NCBI RefSeq assembly: GCF_044582145.1
Contig: NZ_JBDODO010000005.1
DNA length: 64,000 nt
Direction: 5' to 3' (one strand)
DNA from: Guyparkeria sp016278265
Lineage (GTDB): Bacteria > Pseudomonadota > Gammaproteobacteria > Halothiobacillales > Halothiobacillaceae
Shown in pieces: positions 1 through 11,530 of this stretch (position 1 is the first letter of the stretch; each line of letters begins with the position of its first letter). The position numbers and the translations under genes are program-made. Below the pieces are notes generated by a model. That model ran no database searches. It was given only the letters and a program-made list of their open reading frames with translations, and was not told the DNA's origin.

Positions 1-1329
1 GCCCATGCGGGTGCGCAGGATGGGAATGGTCACGCCGAAGAAGGCCGCGCTGAGAAAGTTGAGGCTCACTGCCGCGACCATGACCGCGGAAACCCCGGCG
101 TTCTGGTACATCAGGAAGGTGACCAGGCCGAGGATCCCGCCCCAGACGACCCCGTTGATCAGGGCCACCTTGATCTCCTTGCTGTAAAGCAGTCGGATAT
201 CGCCGCCGCCGAGCTTTCGGAAGGCCAGTTCCCGCACGATCATGGTGATGGTCTGGTTGCCGACGTTACCGCCCATGCCTGCGACGATTGGCATCAGGAC
301 GGCCAGTGCCACCAATTCCTGGATCGATCCCTCGAACAGGCCGATGACCTGCGCGGCGACGATCGCCGTGACGAGATTCACGGCCAGCCAAGGGGCGCGG
401 TTCTTCACCGACTTGCGGACTGGAGCGAAGATATCCTCTTCCTCGCTCAAACCGACCTGGGAGAGCCGCGCCTCGTCGGATGACTCCCGAATGAAGTCGA
501 CCACCGCGTCGATGGTGACCCGGCCGACCAACCGATCGACCTCATCGACCACCGGGGCACTGACCAGATCGTAGCGCTCGAAGGCATCCGCGCCATCACG
601 CGCCTTGTCCTCGGGATGAAAGCGCACGGCATCGCCTTCCATCACGTCGGCCACGAGGGTTTCCGGATCGTTGAGCAACAAGGTCTTCAGATGGATCACG
701 CCCTCGAACAGCCCGTCACGATCCGTGACGAACAGCTTGTCGGTGTGATCCGGCAATGACTCCATCCGCCGCAGGTAGCGCAGCGCCACCTCGATGGTCA
801 CGTCGCCACGGACCGTGACCAGATCGAAATCCATCAGCGCGCCGATGGTGTCCTCGTCGTAGGACATGACGAAACGCAACTTCTCGCGATCGTCGATCGG
901 CAGCGCGGTGAAGACGTCCTGCATCATCCCCTCGGGGAGATCGGGGGCCAGGTCGGCGAGTTCGTCGGTGTCGAGCGTGGACGCGGCGTTGAGGATCTCC
1001 TCGCGGTCCATCACCTCGATTAGGGTGTCCCGGACCGAATCGGAGACCTCGAGCAACACCTCGCCATCGCGATCGGAATGGACCAAATCCCAGATAACCA
1101 GGCGCTCGTCCTGTGGCAGGGATTCCAGGACCTTGGCCACGTCGGCGGCGTGCAAACGTTCGATCTTTTGCGCCAGTTTCGCCAGATCATGTTTGGTCAG
1201 ATCTGACAGTGGCTCAAACCCGCCCCCCGCATCGCTGCCCGTCCTCGCCTCCTGGGAGAGCGTGTCGCGGATTTCGTGGATTAGCGAATCGAGCTCTTCC
1301 TGGCGATCAATGTCAGTGAGTTCGGCCAT
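1..1329 (-). CDS. mgtE: MgtE magnesium transporter (3' end cut by window edge)
   Basis: Reading the minus strand from the ATG at 1327-1329 gives 443 codons open to base 1. The N-terminal half is acidic and helical (MgtE N domain). It is followed by a CBS pair region with the phrases LPDHTDKLFVTDRDG and SAPVVDEVDRLVGRV. The membrane part carries GMGGNVGNQT, the MgtE signature of the Mg2+ pore, and at least three hydrophobic segments. MgtE proteins are usually about 450-480 residues, so only the last membrane helix should lie outside the window. The family forms a homodimeric inner-membrane Mg2+ channel gated by Mg2+ binding to the N and CBS domains. The gene diverges from orn across about 195 bases. 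Family assignment is firm; substrate selectivity (Mg2+ versus Co2+) is inferred. Confidence 0.93.
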   Translation of the reverse strand, partial: MAELTDIDRQEELDSLIHEIRDTLSQEARTGSDAGGGFEPLSDLTKHDLAKLAQKIERLHAADVAKVLESLPQDERLVIWDLVHSDRDGEVLLEVSDSVRDTLIEVMDREEILNAASTLDTDELADLAPDLPEGMMQDVFTALPIDDREKLRFVMSYDEDTIGALMDFDLVTVRGDVTIEVALRYLRRMESLPDHTDKLFVTDRDGLFEGVIHLKTLLLNDPETLVADVMEGDAVRFHPEDKARDGADAFERYDLVSAPVVDEVDRLVGRVTIDAVVDFIRESSDEARLSQVGLSEEEDIFAPVRKSVKNRAPWLAVNLVTAIVAAQVIGLFEGSIQELVALAVLMPIVAGMGGNVGNQTITMIVRELAFRKLGGGDIRLLYSKEIKVALINGVVWGGILGLVTFLMYQNAGVSAVMVAAVSLNFLSAAFFGVTIPILRTRMG

Positions 1330-1524
1330 GAACGTCGGATTCCGGGCTGGTCGGACGGAAGCGGGGCCTCGCGTCGAGGATGGGTGAACCGGCGGCCAGT
1401 ATAGCCGACAGGCAGCGTCTCCGGGCAGGGTGGATTAGGGGAGCGTGCGCCTGCGCGGCCCCCTTCACGTGCTAGGCTTCTCGGCGCCTCGCCTGCCACG
1501 GCTGCCATCAAAAGGAGAAAGTCC

Positions 1525-2070
1525 ATGCACGCCCCGGAAGACAATCTGATCTGGATCGATCTCGAGATGACTGGACTGGATCCGGTCCGAGACACCATTA
1601 TCGAGATTGCCACCTTGGTTACCGACAAGCACCTGAATGTTCTGGCCGAAGGGCCGACGGTGGCCATTCATCAGCCCGAGGCAAAACTCGCCGGCATGGA
1701 CGAGTGGAATACACGGGTGCATGGTCAAAGTGGCTTGGTCGAACGCGTGCGGCAGAGCGACTGCGATCTGCGCTGTGGCGAGACCCGGACGCTGGACTTT
1801 CTCCGTCAGTACGTGCCGAAAGGCAAGTCACCGATGTGCGGGAATAGCATCTGCCAGGACCGTCGGTTTCTCGCCCGATTGATGCCGGAGCTCGAGGCTT
1901 ACTTCCATTATCGCAACCTGGATGTCTCCACGATCAAGGAACTGGCGCGTCGTTGGCAGCCCGAGGTGTTGGCCGGTTATCGCAAGAACTCGAATCACCA
2001 GGCGATGGACGACATTCGTGGCTCGGTGGCCGAGCTGTCTCATTACCGGGCCGGCTTTTTCAAGTTGTAG
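1525..2070 (+). CDS. orn: Oligoribonuclease (3'-to-5' exoribonuclease)
   Basis: This 181-residue protein opens with WIDLEMTGLDP, the first acidic motif of DEDDh exonucleases. It also carries CGNSICQDRRFL (second motif) and NSNHQAMDDIRGSVAEL, with the catalytic His and Asp. The length equals the usual Orn length. The ATG follows a clear AAAGGAGAA ribosome binding site with 7-8 bases of spacing. Orn degrades 2-5 nucleotide RNAs, including pGpG, the product of EAL phosphodiesterases. That matters here because the window encodes several GGDEF/EAL proteins. The gene is transcribed away from mgtE, and dapB follows 77 bases later. Confidence 0.97.
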   Translation: MHAPEDNLIWIDLEMTGLDPVRDTIIEIATLVTDKHLNVLAEGPTVAIHQPEAKLAGMDEWNTRVHGQSGLVERVRQSDCDLRCGETRTLDFLRQYVPKGKSPMCGNSICQDRRFLARLMPELEAYFHYRNLDVSTIKELARRWQPEVLAGYRKNSNHQAMDDIRGSVAELSHYRAGFFKL

Positions 2071-2147
2071 CGCGCGAGTGAACGCCTCGCCTTGATAGAG
2101 TTTCCCTAATCGCAACCAGTAGTAGTCAGAGAGTCAGGCAGAACATC

Positions 2148-2960
2148 ATGAGTACACGAGTCGGGATTGTTGGCGCGAACGGTCGCATGGGTCGTCGCTT
2201 GATCGAGGCGGCACACCAGGGTGGTCAGACCCGAATGGGGGCGGCCTTTGCCCGCAGTGGCAGCCCGTTGATCGGTCAGGATGCAGGACAGATTGCCGGG
2301 ATCGGGCAGATCGGCGTACCGGTGTTCGACGACCTGGCCGGCCACGGTGATGATTTCGACGTGCTGATCGATTTCACCTCGATCGACGCGACGATGCGCC
2401 ATCTCGAGATCTGCCGAGAGGCCGGGCGGGCGATCGTCATCGGCACCACCGGGTTGTCCGATGCGCAGAAGGACCAGTTGGTTGCCGCCGCCAAGGATAT
2501 CCCGGTGGTCTTCGCCCCGAACATGAGCATCGGCATCAACGTGCTGCTTCAGGTGCTCGGGCAGGTCGCCTCGATGCTGGGTGACGATTACGACGTCGAA
2601 ATCATCGAGGCACATCATCGCCACAAGGTCGATGCGCCATCCGGAACGGCCTTGCGCCTCGGTGAGGCGGTGGCCGACTCGCTGGACCGAGACCTGCAGC
2701 AGGTGGCCATCTACGGTCGGGAAGGCATTACCGGTGAGCGGTCCGCTGAAACGATCGGTTTCTCGACCATTCGGGGTGGGGACGTGGTCGGTGATCACAC
2801 GGTGCTGTTCGCCGGCATCGGTGAGCGGGTCGAGATAACCCACAAGGCCTCGAGCCGCATGACCTTCGCCAAGGGCGCCGTTCGGGCCGCCCAATGGGTA
2901 GCCGACAAGCCCGCCGGCCTTTACGACATGAGCCACGTGCTGGGTCTAAAACCGGTCTAA
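2148..2960 (+). CDS. dapB: 4-hydroxy-tetrahydrodipicolinate reductase
   Basis: The 270-residue product begins with GIVGANGRMGRR, the dinucleotide-binding loop. It contains EAHHRHKVDAPSGTA, the DapB signature with the catalytic His and Lys and the substrate-binding GT. The enzyme reduces the dihydrodipicolinate precursor with NAD(P)H in the diaminopimelate/lysine pathway, in the cytoplasm. The ATG at 2148 is in an AAC ATC ATG context with weak Shine-Dalgarno homology (CAGGCAG). The gene lies upstream of carA, a DapB-CarA-CarB order common in gammaproteobacteria (from memory). A separate asd gene for the same pathway is at 35,166. Confidence 0.97.
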   Translation: MSTRVGIVGANGRMGRRLIEAAHQGGQTRMGAAFARSGSPLIGQDAGQIAGIGQIGVPVFDDLAGHGDDFDVLIDFTSIDATMRHLEICREAGRAIVIGTTGLSDAQKDQLVAAAKDIPVVFAPNMSIGINVLLQVLGQVASMLGDDYDVEIIEAHHRHKVDAPSGTALRLGEAVADSLDRDLQQVAIYGREGITGERSAETIGFSTIRGGDVVGDHTVLFAGIGERVEITHKASSRMTFAKGAVRAAQWVADKPAGLYDMSHVLGLKPV

Positions 2961-3138
2961 CCCCACCGCAAGGTGTGTGCGGCTGGGGTGGTGAGCGCCC
3001 TGATTCGGCACCTCTCGCCGTGGACAGCATAGGGGCGTTTCAGTCATAATTGCGCCCCGAAACCGAGGGGCGCCGGCTGCCTCGGCGGCCAGCGCCAACT
3101 TGGGCGGGGCGACACGACAATTCTGTGGGGGAAAGTTC

Positions 3139-4293
3139 TTGGATAGCACGGTCTCAGACGCGAACACCGGGCTCCCGGCCAACACGGCGCTCCTGGCTCT
3201 TGAAGACGGGAGCGTTTTTTACGGTACCTCCATCGGGGCCGATGGCGAGTCGGTGGGCGAGGTGGTGTTCAACACCGCGATGACGGGCTACCAGGAGATT
3301 CTCACCGACCCGTCCTACCGCCGCCAGATCGTGACCCTCACCTACCCGCACATTGGCAATGTCGGCACCAATGCCGAAGATGCTGAATCGGACTCGGTCC
3401 ACGTTGCCGGACTGGTGGTCCGCGATTCCGGCCAGATGAGTTCCTGGCGCGGCGAACAGACCCTCGAGGCCTACTGCCGCGAGCATGACGTGGTCGCGAT
3501 CTCGGAGATTGACACCCGCGAGCTGACCCGCCGCCTGCGCGATCAGGGGGCCATGAAGGGCTGCATCGTTGCCGGAAACGACCTTGACGCCACTGCCGCC
3601 GTCGAAAAGGCGCAGGCCTTCTCCGGGCTGGCCGGCATGGACCTGATCCCCGAGGTTGGCATCCGCGAGGTGAGCGAATGGCGCGAGGGATCGTGGTGGG
3701 TGAACGACGCGGATCGTCCCGAGGCGACCCGCCACGTGGTCGCCTACGACTACGGCTTCAAGCACAACATCCTGCGCAAGCTGGTTGATCGTGGTTGCCG
3801 CATCACGCTGTTCCCGGCCGACGCGCCAGTCGAGGAGCTACTGGCGACGAACCCGGACGGCATCCTGGTCGGTAATGGCCCGGGCGACCCGGCTGCCTGC
3901 ACCAAGGCGATCAGCGACATCGAGCGCGCGCTCGAGACTGGCATACCGCTGTTCGGTATCTGTCTGGGCCACCAGCTGTTGGCACTGGCCAGCGGCGCGA
4001 AGACCAGCAAGATGAAGTTCGGCCACCATGGGGCGAACCACCCGGTACAGGATGTCGCTAGCAAGCGTGTGCTTATTTCCAGCCAGAATCATGGCTTCGC
4101 GGTCGAGGAGGACAGCCTGCCGGCCCACCTCGAGGCCACCCACCGGTCTCTATTCGATAGCAGCCTGCAGGGCATCCGTCGTACCGACTGTCCGGCCTTC
4201 AGCTTCCAGGGCCACCCCGAGGCGAGCCCCGGGCCGCATGACCTCGACCTGCTGTTCGATCAGTTCGTCGAGAGCATCGACGCCCGTCGCTGA
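3139..4293 (+). CDS. carA: Carbamoyl-phosphate synthase small subunit (glutaminase)
   Basis: The class I glutamine amidotransferase half shows FGICLGHQLL with the nucleophilic Cys, and FQGHPEASPGPHD with the catalytic His and Glu. The N-terminal CPSase domain has MTGYQEILTDPSY and YPHIGNVGTN. The reading frame is open from an ATG at 3100, but GGGGGAAA at 3126-3133 lies directly before an in-frame TTG at 3139. The conserved part (LLALEDG) begins soon after that. I therefore choose the TTG start, giving a 384-residue protein close to the usual 375-385. CarA supplies ammonia from glutamine to CarB for arginine and pyrimidine synthesis. carB starts 55 bases downstream, so the two are almost certainly cotranscribed. 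The 180-base leader upstream shows no clear attenuator. Confidence 0.95.
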   Translation: MDSTVSDANTGLPANTALLALEDGSVFYGTSIGADGESVGEVVFNTAMTGYQEILTDPSYRRQIVTLTYPHIGNVGTNAEDAESDSVHVAGLVVRDSGQMSSWRGEQTLEAYCREHDVVAISEIDTRELTRRLRDQGAMKGCIVAGNDLDATAAVEKAQAFSGLAGMDLIPEVGIREVSEWREGSWWVNDADRPEATRHVVAYDYGFKHNILRKLVDRGCRITLFPADAPVEELLATNPDGILVGNGPGDPAACTKAISDIERALETGIPLFGICLGHQLLALASGAKTSKMKFGHHGANHPVQDVASKRVLISSQNHGFAVEEDSLPAHLEATHRSLFDSSLQGIRRTDCPAFSFQGHPEASPGPHDLDLLFDQFVESIDARR

Positions 4294-4347
4294 GCCGCCT
4301 TTCCAGAACAACCAACTGCCCAGCCGCGGCTGGCAGGTGAGTCGAGC

Positions 4348-7577
<3,230 letters not shown>

Positions 7578-7581
<4 letters not shown>

Positions 7582-8060
7582 ATCAGACCCCGATGACGGC
7601 CGCCGGTGCGGCCGCCCTTGAGGAAGAACTCAAGCGACTGCGCGGTGTCGAGCGCCCCCGCATCATCGCGGCGATCGCCGAGGCGCGCGAGCTGGGCGAT
7701 CTCAAGGAAAACGCCGAATATCACGCCGCTCGCGAGGAGCAGGGCTTCGTCGAGGGGCGGATCAAGGAGATCGAGGCGAAGCTGTCGCATGCGCAGATCA
7801 TCGATGTCACCCGCATGCCACCGGGTGACAAGGTCATTTTCGGTGCCACGGTCGAGCTCCTCGACCTGGATACCGACTCCGAGATCCGCTACAAGATCGT
7901 CGGCGACGATGAGGCCGACATCAAGAAGGACCTGGTCTCCATCCATTCGCCGATCGCCCGGGCACTGATCGGCAAATCGGTGGGTGACGAGGTGACCTTT
8001 AATGCCCCGGGTGGCAAGACCCGCACCTTCGAGATCGTCGAGGTCGAGTACATAGCCTGA
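7578..8060 (+). CDS. greA: Transcription elongation factor GreA
   Basis: The 160-residue product has the GreA N-terminal coiled coil, with GDLKENAEYHAAREEQGF carrying the acidic tip that enters the RNA polymerase secondary channel. The FKBP-like C-terminal domain contains GKSVGDEVTFNAPGG. A GTG three codons upstream is also in frame. I choose the ATG at 7578 because AGGAG at 7565-7569 is spaced 8 bases from it and because it forms the ATGA overlap with carB. GreA rescues backtracked polymerase by stimulating transcript cleavage. The carAB-greA linkage is common in gammaproteobacteria. Confidence 0.97.
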
Positions 8061-8121
8061 CATGCCTCGCCGGTGGCGTCGTGTGCCCGCCGGCCTATCC
8101 TTTGCAACCGATGGACCCCTC

Positions 8122-9402
8122 ATGCTTGACGCCCGAGTTCTTCGCCAGGAAACCGATGATGTCGTCGCACGGCTGGCCCGTCGCGGGTTTGCCTTCGATC
8201 GCGAACGCTTCGATGCGCTCGAATCCGAACGCAAGTCGCTGCAGGTACAGACCGAGACCCTGCAGGCCGAGCGCAACACCGAGTCCAAGAAGATCGGCAA
8301 GGCCAAGGCGGCCGGCGAGGACATCCAGCCGTTGATCGCCGCCGTCGGCGAACTTGGTGAGCGTCTCGACGGTGCCAAGGCCCGCCTCAACGAGATCGCG
8401 GACGAATTGGATGCCTTTCTCGCCGGCATACCGAACCTGCCGGACGACGACGTACCGGTCGGCGAGAGTGAGGATGACAACGTCGAAATGCACGCCGTGG
8501 GCGACATCCCGTCATTTGCCTTCGAGGCACGGGATCACGTCGATCTGGGCGCCGGCCTCGCGGGCATGGATTTCGAGGCGGCCGCGAAACTCACCGGCGC
8601 GCGTTTTGTCACCATGTCCGGGCCGGTCGCGCGCCTGCACCGTGCGCTGGCGCAGTTCATGCTCGACCTGCATACGAGCGAGCACGGTTACACCGAGGTG
8701 CAGGTGCCGTTCATCGTGCACGCCGATTCGCTGTTCGGCACGGGCCAGTTGCCGAAATTCGCCGAAGATCTGTTCAAGCTCGAGGGCGACGCGCCGTGGT
8801 ACCTGATCCCGACTGCCGAGGTGCCGGTCACCAACCTGGTGCGCGACCGTATCCTCGAGCGCGATGAGTTGCCGCTGAAGATGGTCGCTCACACCCCGTG
8901 TTTTCGCTCGGAGGCCGGTTCGGCCGGCCGTGACACGCGCGGACTGATCCGTCAGCACCAGTTCGAGAAGGTCGAGCTGGTGCAGATCGTTCCGGCCGGC
9001 GAGTCGGAGCGCGCACTGGAAGAACTGACCGGCCATGCCGAGACGGTGCTCGACGCCCTGGGATTGCCTTACCGCCGGCTGGCGTTGTGCACTGGCGACA
9101 TGGGCTTCTCCGCGGCCAAGACCTATGACCTGGAGGTGTGGCTGCCGGGGCAGGGGCGTTATCGCGAGATCTCGTCGTGCTCCAATACCCGCGATTTCCA
9201 GGCCCGCCGGATGCAGGCGCGGACCCGCAACGCCGAGGGCAAGCCGGAACCGGTGCATACCCTCAACGGCTCCGGTCTGGCCGTCGGCCGCACCCTGGTG
9301 GCGGTGCTCGAAAACTACCAGTGCGAGAACGGCGATGTGGTCGTGCCGGAGGTATTGCGCCCCTACATGGCTGGGATCGAACGAATCGAGGCCCAAGTGT
9401 GA
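8122..9402 (+). CDS. serS: Seryl-tRNA synthetase
   Basis: The protein starts MLDARVLRQETDDV at the ATG at 8122. An open frame extends back to 8062, but that extension does not resemble SerRS. The 426-residue product has the N-terminal antiparallel coiled-coil arm (residues about 30-105, Lys/Glu rich) that binds the long variable arm of tRNA-Ser. The class II catalytic core has the motif 2 region CFRSEAGSAGRDTRGLIRQHQF and the motif 3 region LNGSGLAVGRTLVA. The stop overlaps the start of the next gene (GTGA). It charges tRNA-Ser in the cytoplasm. Confidence 0.97.
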   Translation: MLDARVLRQETDDVVARLARRGFAFDRERFDALESERKSLQVQTETLQAERNTESKKIGKAKAAGEDIQPLIAAVGELGERLDGAKARLNEIADELDAFLAGIPNLPDDDVPVGESEDDNVEMHAVGDIPSFAFEARDHVDLGAGLAGMDFEAAAKLTGARFVTMSGPVARLHRALAQFMLDLHTSEHGYTEVQVPFIVHADSLFGTGQLPKFAEDLFKLEGDAPWYLIPTAEVPVTNLVRDRILERDELPLKMVAHTPCFRSEAGSAGRDTRGLIRQHQFEKVELVQIVPAGESERALEELTGHAETVLDALGLPYRRLALCTGDMGFSAAKTYDLEVWLPGQGRYREISSCSNTRDFQARRMQARTRNAEGKPEPVHTLNGSGLAVGRTLVAVLENYQCENGDVVVPEVLRPYMAGIERIEAQV

Positions 9403-9668
9403 GCGAGGTATCGATCGCGCCCGACCCGCTCTTCCAGACGGTCCGCAAGGTGATCATCGATACGCTGGACCTGCCCGGGCCGGCACAACGCTTCACGCCG
9501 AATAGCGGCTTGTTCGGGGAGATACCCGAGCTCGACTCGATGGGCGTGGTGCTGCTGTTGACCGCGCTCGAGGATCGCTTCGACATCCACCTCTCCGATG
9601 ATGAAATCGATGCCGAGTGGTTTGCGACCTTCGGTACGGTGACGGAATTCATCCGGGTGCGGACCTAA
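9399..9668 (+). CDS. Acyl carrier protein (phosphopantetheine-binding)
   Basis: This 89-residue acidic protein begins at a GTG that overlaps the serS stop (GTGA), so translation is probably coupled. The segment PELDSMGVVLLLTALEDRF carries the Asp-Ser-Met site where a phosphopantetheinyl transferase attaches the 4'-phosphopantetheine arm to Ser. The helices on either side match the four-helix acyl carrier fold. It is not the main fatty-acid AcpP, which has a DSLD site and sits in the fab cluster. Small ACPs of this type usually serve a dedicated acyl or aminoacyl pathway, but no partner ligase is next to it. Function beyond being an acyl carrier is unknown. Confidence 0.85.
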   Translation: MSEVSIAPDPLFQTVRKVIIDTLDLPGPAQRFTPNSGLFGEIPELDSMGVVLLLTALEDRFDIHLSDDEIDAEWFATFGTVTEFIRVRT

Positions 9669-9703
9669 GACCAAGACCTCCGCCGTCTGGAATGCCTACA
9701 CGT

Positions 9704-9736
9704 AAAAAACCCGCCGAACGTTCGGCGGGTTTTTGC
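9704..9736. terminator. Bidirectional rho-independent terminator
   Basis: A perfect GC-rich palindrome (CCCGCCGAACGTTCGGCGGG) is preceded by A6 and followed by T5, so it can terminate in both directions. It lies between the rightward serS-ACP unit and the leftward ferredoxin gene, exactly where convergent units need it. Confidence 0.9.
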
Positions 9737-9758
9737 TTGGTACGAGGCTCGGTCGAGC

Positions 9759-10007
9759 TTAGCTGCCGGTCAGTTGATGGTACTTGTCCATCAGCTGATC
9801 TTCGGTCTCTTTGTTTTCCGGGTCGGTGATGATGCAGTCGACCGGGCAAACCTCGACACACTGCGGCTCGTCGTAATGACCCACGCACTCGGTGCAGAGG
9901 TTGGGCGCGATCTCGTAGATCTCGTCACCCTGGGAAATGGCGCCGTTCGGGCATTCCGGCTCGCAGACATCACAGTTGATGCATTCGTCGGTAATCAGCA
10001 GGGACAT
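9759..10007 (-). CDS. 2[4Fe-4S] ferredoxin (YfhL/Allochromatium type)
   Basis: The 82-residue protein MSLLITDECINCDVCEPECP has the first C-x2-C-x2-C-x3-C cluster set. The second set, CTECVGHYDEPQCVEVCP, has the enlarged loop between the second and third cysteines and the extra Cys near VDCII. This is the pattern of the low-potential Allochromatium/YfhL family. The ATG at 10005-10007 follows a GGGAGGAAT ribosome binding site; upstream extension of the frame is not conserved-looking. It is a soluble electron carrier. In several proteobacteria this ferredoxin sits beside coaD, as here (152 bases apart). Confidence 0.95.
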   Translation of the reverse strand: MSLLITDECINCDVCEPECPNGAISQGDEIYEIAPNLCTECVGHYDEPQCVEVCPVDCIITDPENKETEDQLMDKYHQLTGS

Positions 10008-10159
10008 GCGGATTCCTCCCCAAATATCTCGTCGGTAACTGGCGCACAGGATAACAGGTAAACCCGATTTTGGCGCGCTTGGCGACAAAATTCCACAGTG
10101 CGGTGATCGGTTATTTCCCGGCACGCCCCTAAGGCTGGAAATCGTGCCGACCCATGTGG

Positions 10160-10654
10160 CTATTTGCGCCGCGGTTCCTTGAGTGCCTGGACCACGGCAG
10201 GCGGGACGAAGTCGGTCACGTCACCTCCCAGTCGGGCCAACTCGCGCACGATGCTCGACGAGATGAATCCGAGGTCTTCGGCCGGGGAAAGGAATACGGT
10301 CTCGAGTTCGCTGTTCAGACGGCGATTGATGGCGGCAAGCTGGATTTCGTACTCGAAATCACTCACCGCGCGCAATCCCCGCACCAGGGCGGTGGCTCCC
10401 ACCTCGGCGGCAAAGTCGACCAGCAGGCCATCGAACGAATCGACGCGAATGGTTCCGGTGTCATCGTCTATCGCCTCTTCTGCCAGGGTCCGACGACGTT
10501 CCAGGGAAAAGAGGGTGTGCTTGCTCGAATCACCGGCCACGGCAACGACCACCTCGTCGAACAGGCGGGCGGCCCGTTGGGCGAGATCGACGTGACCATA
10601 GGTGATCGGATCGAACGTGCCCGGATAGACCGCGATGCGTTTCTTGCGTGTCAT
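10160..10654 (-). CDS. coaD: Phosphopantetheine adenylyltransferase
   Basis: The 164-residue nucleotidyltransferase starts with AVYPGTFDPITYGH, containing the GTFDP strand and the T/HxGH-type nucleotide-binding motif. It ends with ISSSIVRELARLGGDV, typical of CoaD. It transfers AMP to 4'-phosphopantetheine to make dephospho-CoA, the rate-relevant step of CoA synthesis. Length matches the family (about 160). It lies downstream of the PDH genes on the same strand, 63 bases after the permease gene, and may belong to the same transcript. A product of CoA chemistry is used by PDH, but the linkage could be chance. Confidence 0.97.
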   Translation of the reverse strand: MTRKKRIAVYPGTFDPITYGHVDLAQRAARLFDEVVVAVAGDSSKHTLFSLERRRTLAEEAIDDDTGTIRVDSFDGLLVDFAAEVGATALVRGLRAVSDFEYEIQLAAINRRLNSELETVFLSPAEDLGFISSSIVRELARLGGDVTDFVPPAVVQALKEPRRK

Positions 10655-10717
10655 GCAGATGCCCCCGAAGGACTGAGGTCGAAAGCGGATCGGGATCAGG
10701 CCCGGAACGGACCCATA

Positions 10718-11503
10718 TCAGGAAAGAATCATGTGAATGCCCAGGCCCACCAGCACAAAGGCGAAGATGCGTTTGAGTGTCCGAGCCGGCAATATCTGCG
10801 CGAGTTTGGCACCGATGGGGGCAAAAAGCACCGAGAACACCGCAATCCCCGCAACTGCCGGCAGGTAGACATAGCCGGCCGTCATCTCGGGCAGCCCCTC
10901 GCTCGTCCAGCCGCTGACCACATACCCCGCCGCGCCGAACAAGGCAGTCGGCAGGGTCAGTGAGGCACTGGTGGCAATCGCGTTACGGGCGGTGATATTG
11001 CAGTAGAGGAAGAACGGTGTGGTCATCGCGCCGCCACCCATGCCCATGATCGAGGCGATTGCCCCGAAGGAGCTCGAGACCCCGGTGAGCGGGACGATGC
11101 CGGGAAGCTGCCGGCTGGCCGGCGGGGCCTTGCCGAAGGCCATCTGCAGGGCCACCGCGATCTCGAGCACCCCGAAGACGATCTTGAGCACGTTGCCGGG
11201 CAGGTAATGCGCCACCGTCGAGCCAAGAATGGCCCCGAGTGCCATCCCCGGTGCAAACCGTGCGAACACGCCCCAGAGCACGCCGCCGTGACGGTGATGG
11301 CTGTAGACGGAGGTGATCGAGGCAAACACGATCGCGGCCAGCGAGGTGCCGATCGCGATATGCACCAGATGGGGGCCGCTGATGCCGATGGTCGGAAAGA
11401 TCATCAGCAGCACGGGGACCATGATCAGGCCGCCACCAATGCCGAGCAGGCCGGCAGCCACGCCTCCGACGATCCCGAGGATGGCGAACAACAGGTATTC
11501 CAT
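10718..11503 (-). CDS. TauE/SafE (TSUP) family membrane permease
   Basis: The 261-residue, very hydrophobic protein has about eight predicted membrane segments arranged in two similar halves. Each half begins with a glycine-rich helix: GLLGIGGGLIMVPVL in the first half and SIMGMGGGAMTTPFF in the second. That duplicated glycine motif marks the TSUP family, whose members export sulfite, sulfonates or sulfoacetate. The start follows a GAGGACGCG ribosome binding site, 27 bases after lpdA. A sulfite exporter would fit a sulfur-oxidising organism, but the substrate cannot be read from sequence. Confidence 0.9.
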   Translation of the reverse strand: MEYLLFAILGIVGGVAAGLLGIGGGLIMVPVLLMIFPTIGISGPHLVHIAIGTSLAAIVFASITSVYSHHRHGGVLWGVFARFAPGMALGAILGSTVAHYLPGNVLKIVFGVLEIAVALQMAFGKAPPASRQLPGIVPLTGVSSSFGAIASIMGMGGGAMTTPFFLYCNITARNAIATSASLTLPTALFGAAGYVVSGWTSEGLPEMTAGYVYLPAVAGIAVFSVLFAPIGAKLAQILPARTLKRIFAFVLVGLGIHMILS

Positions 11504-11530
11504 TCGCGTCCTCCCTTTGCCGGCGCCCGA

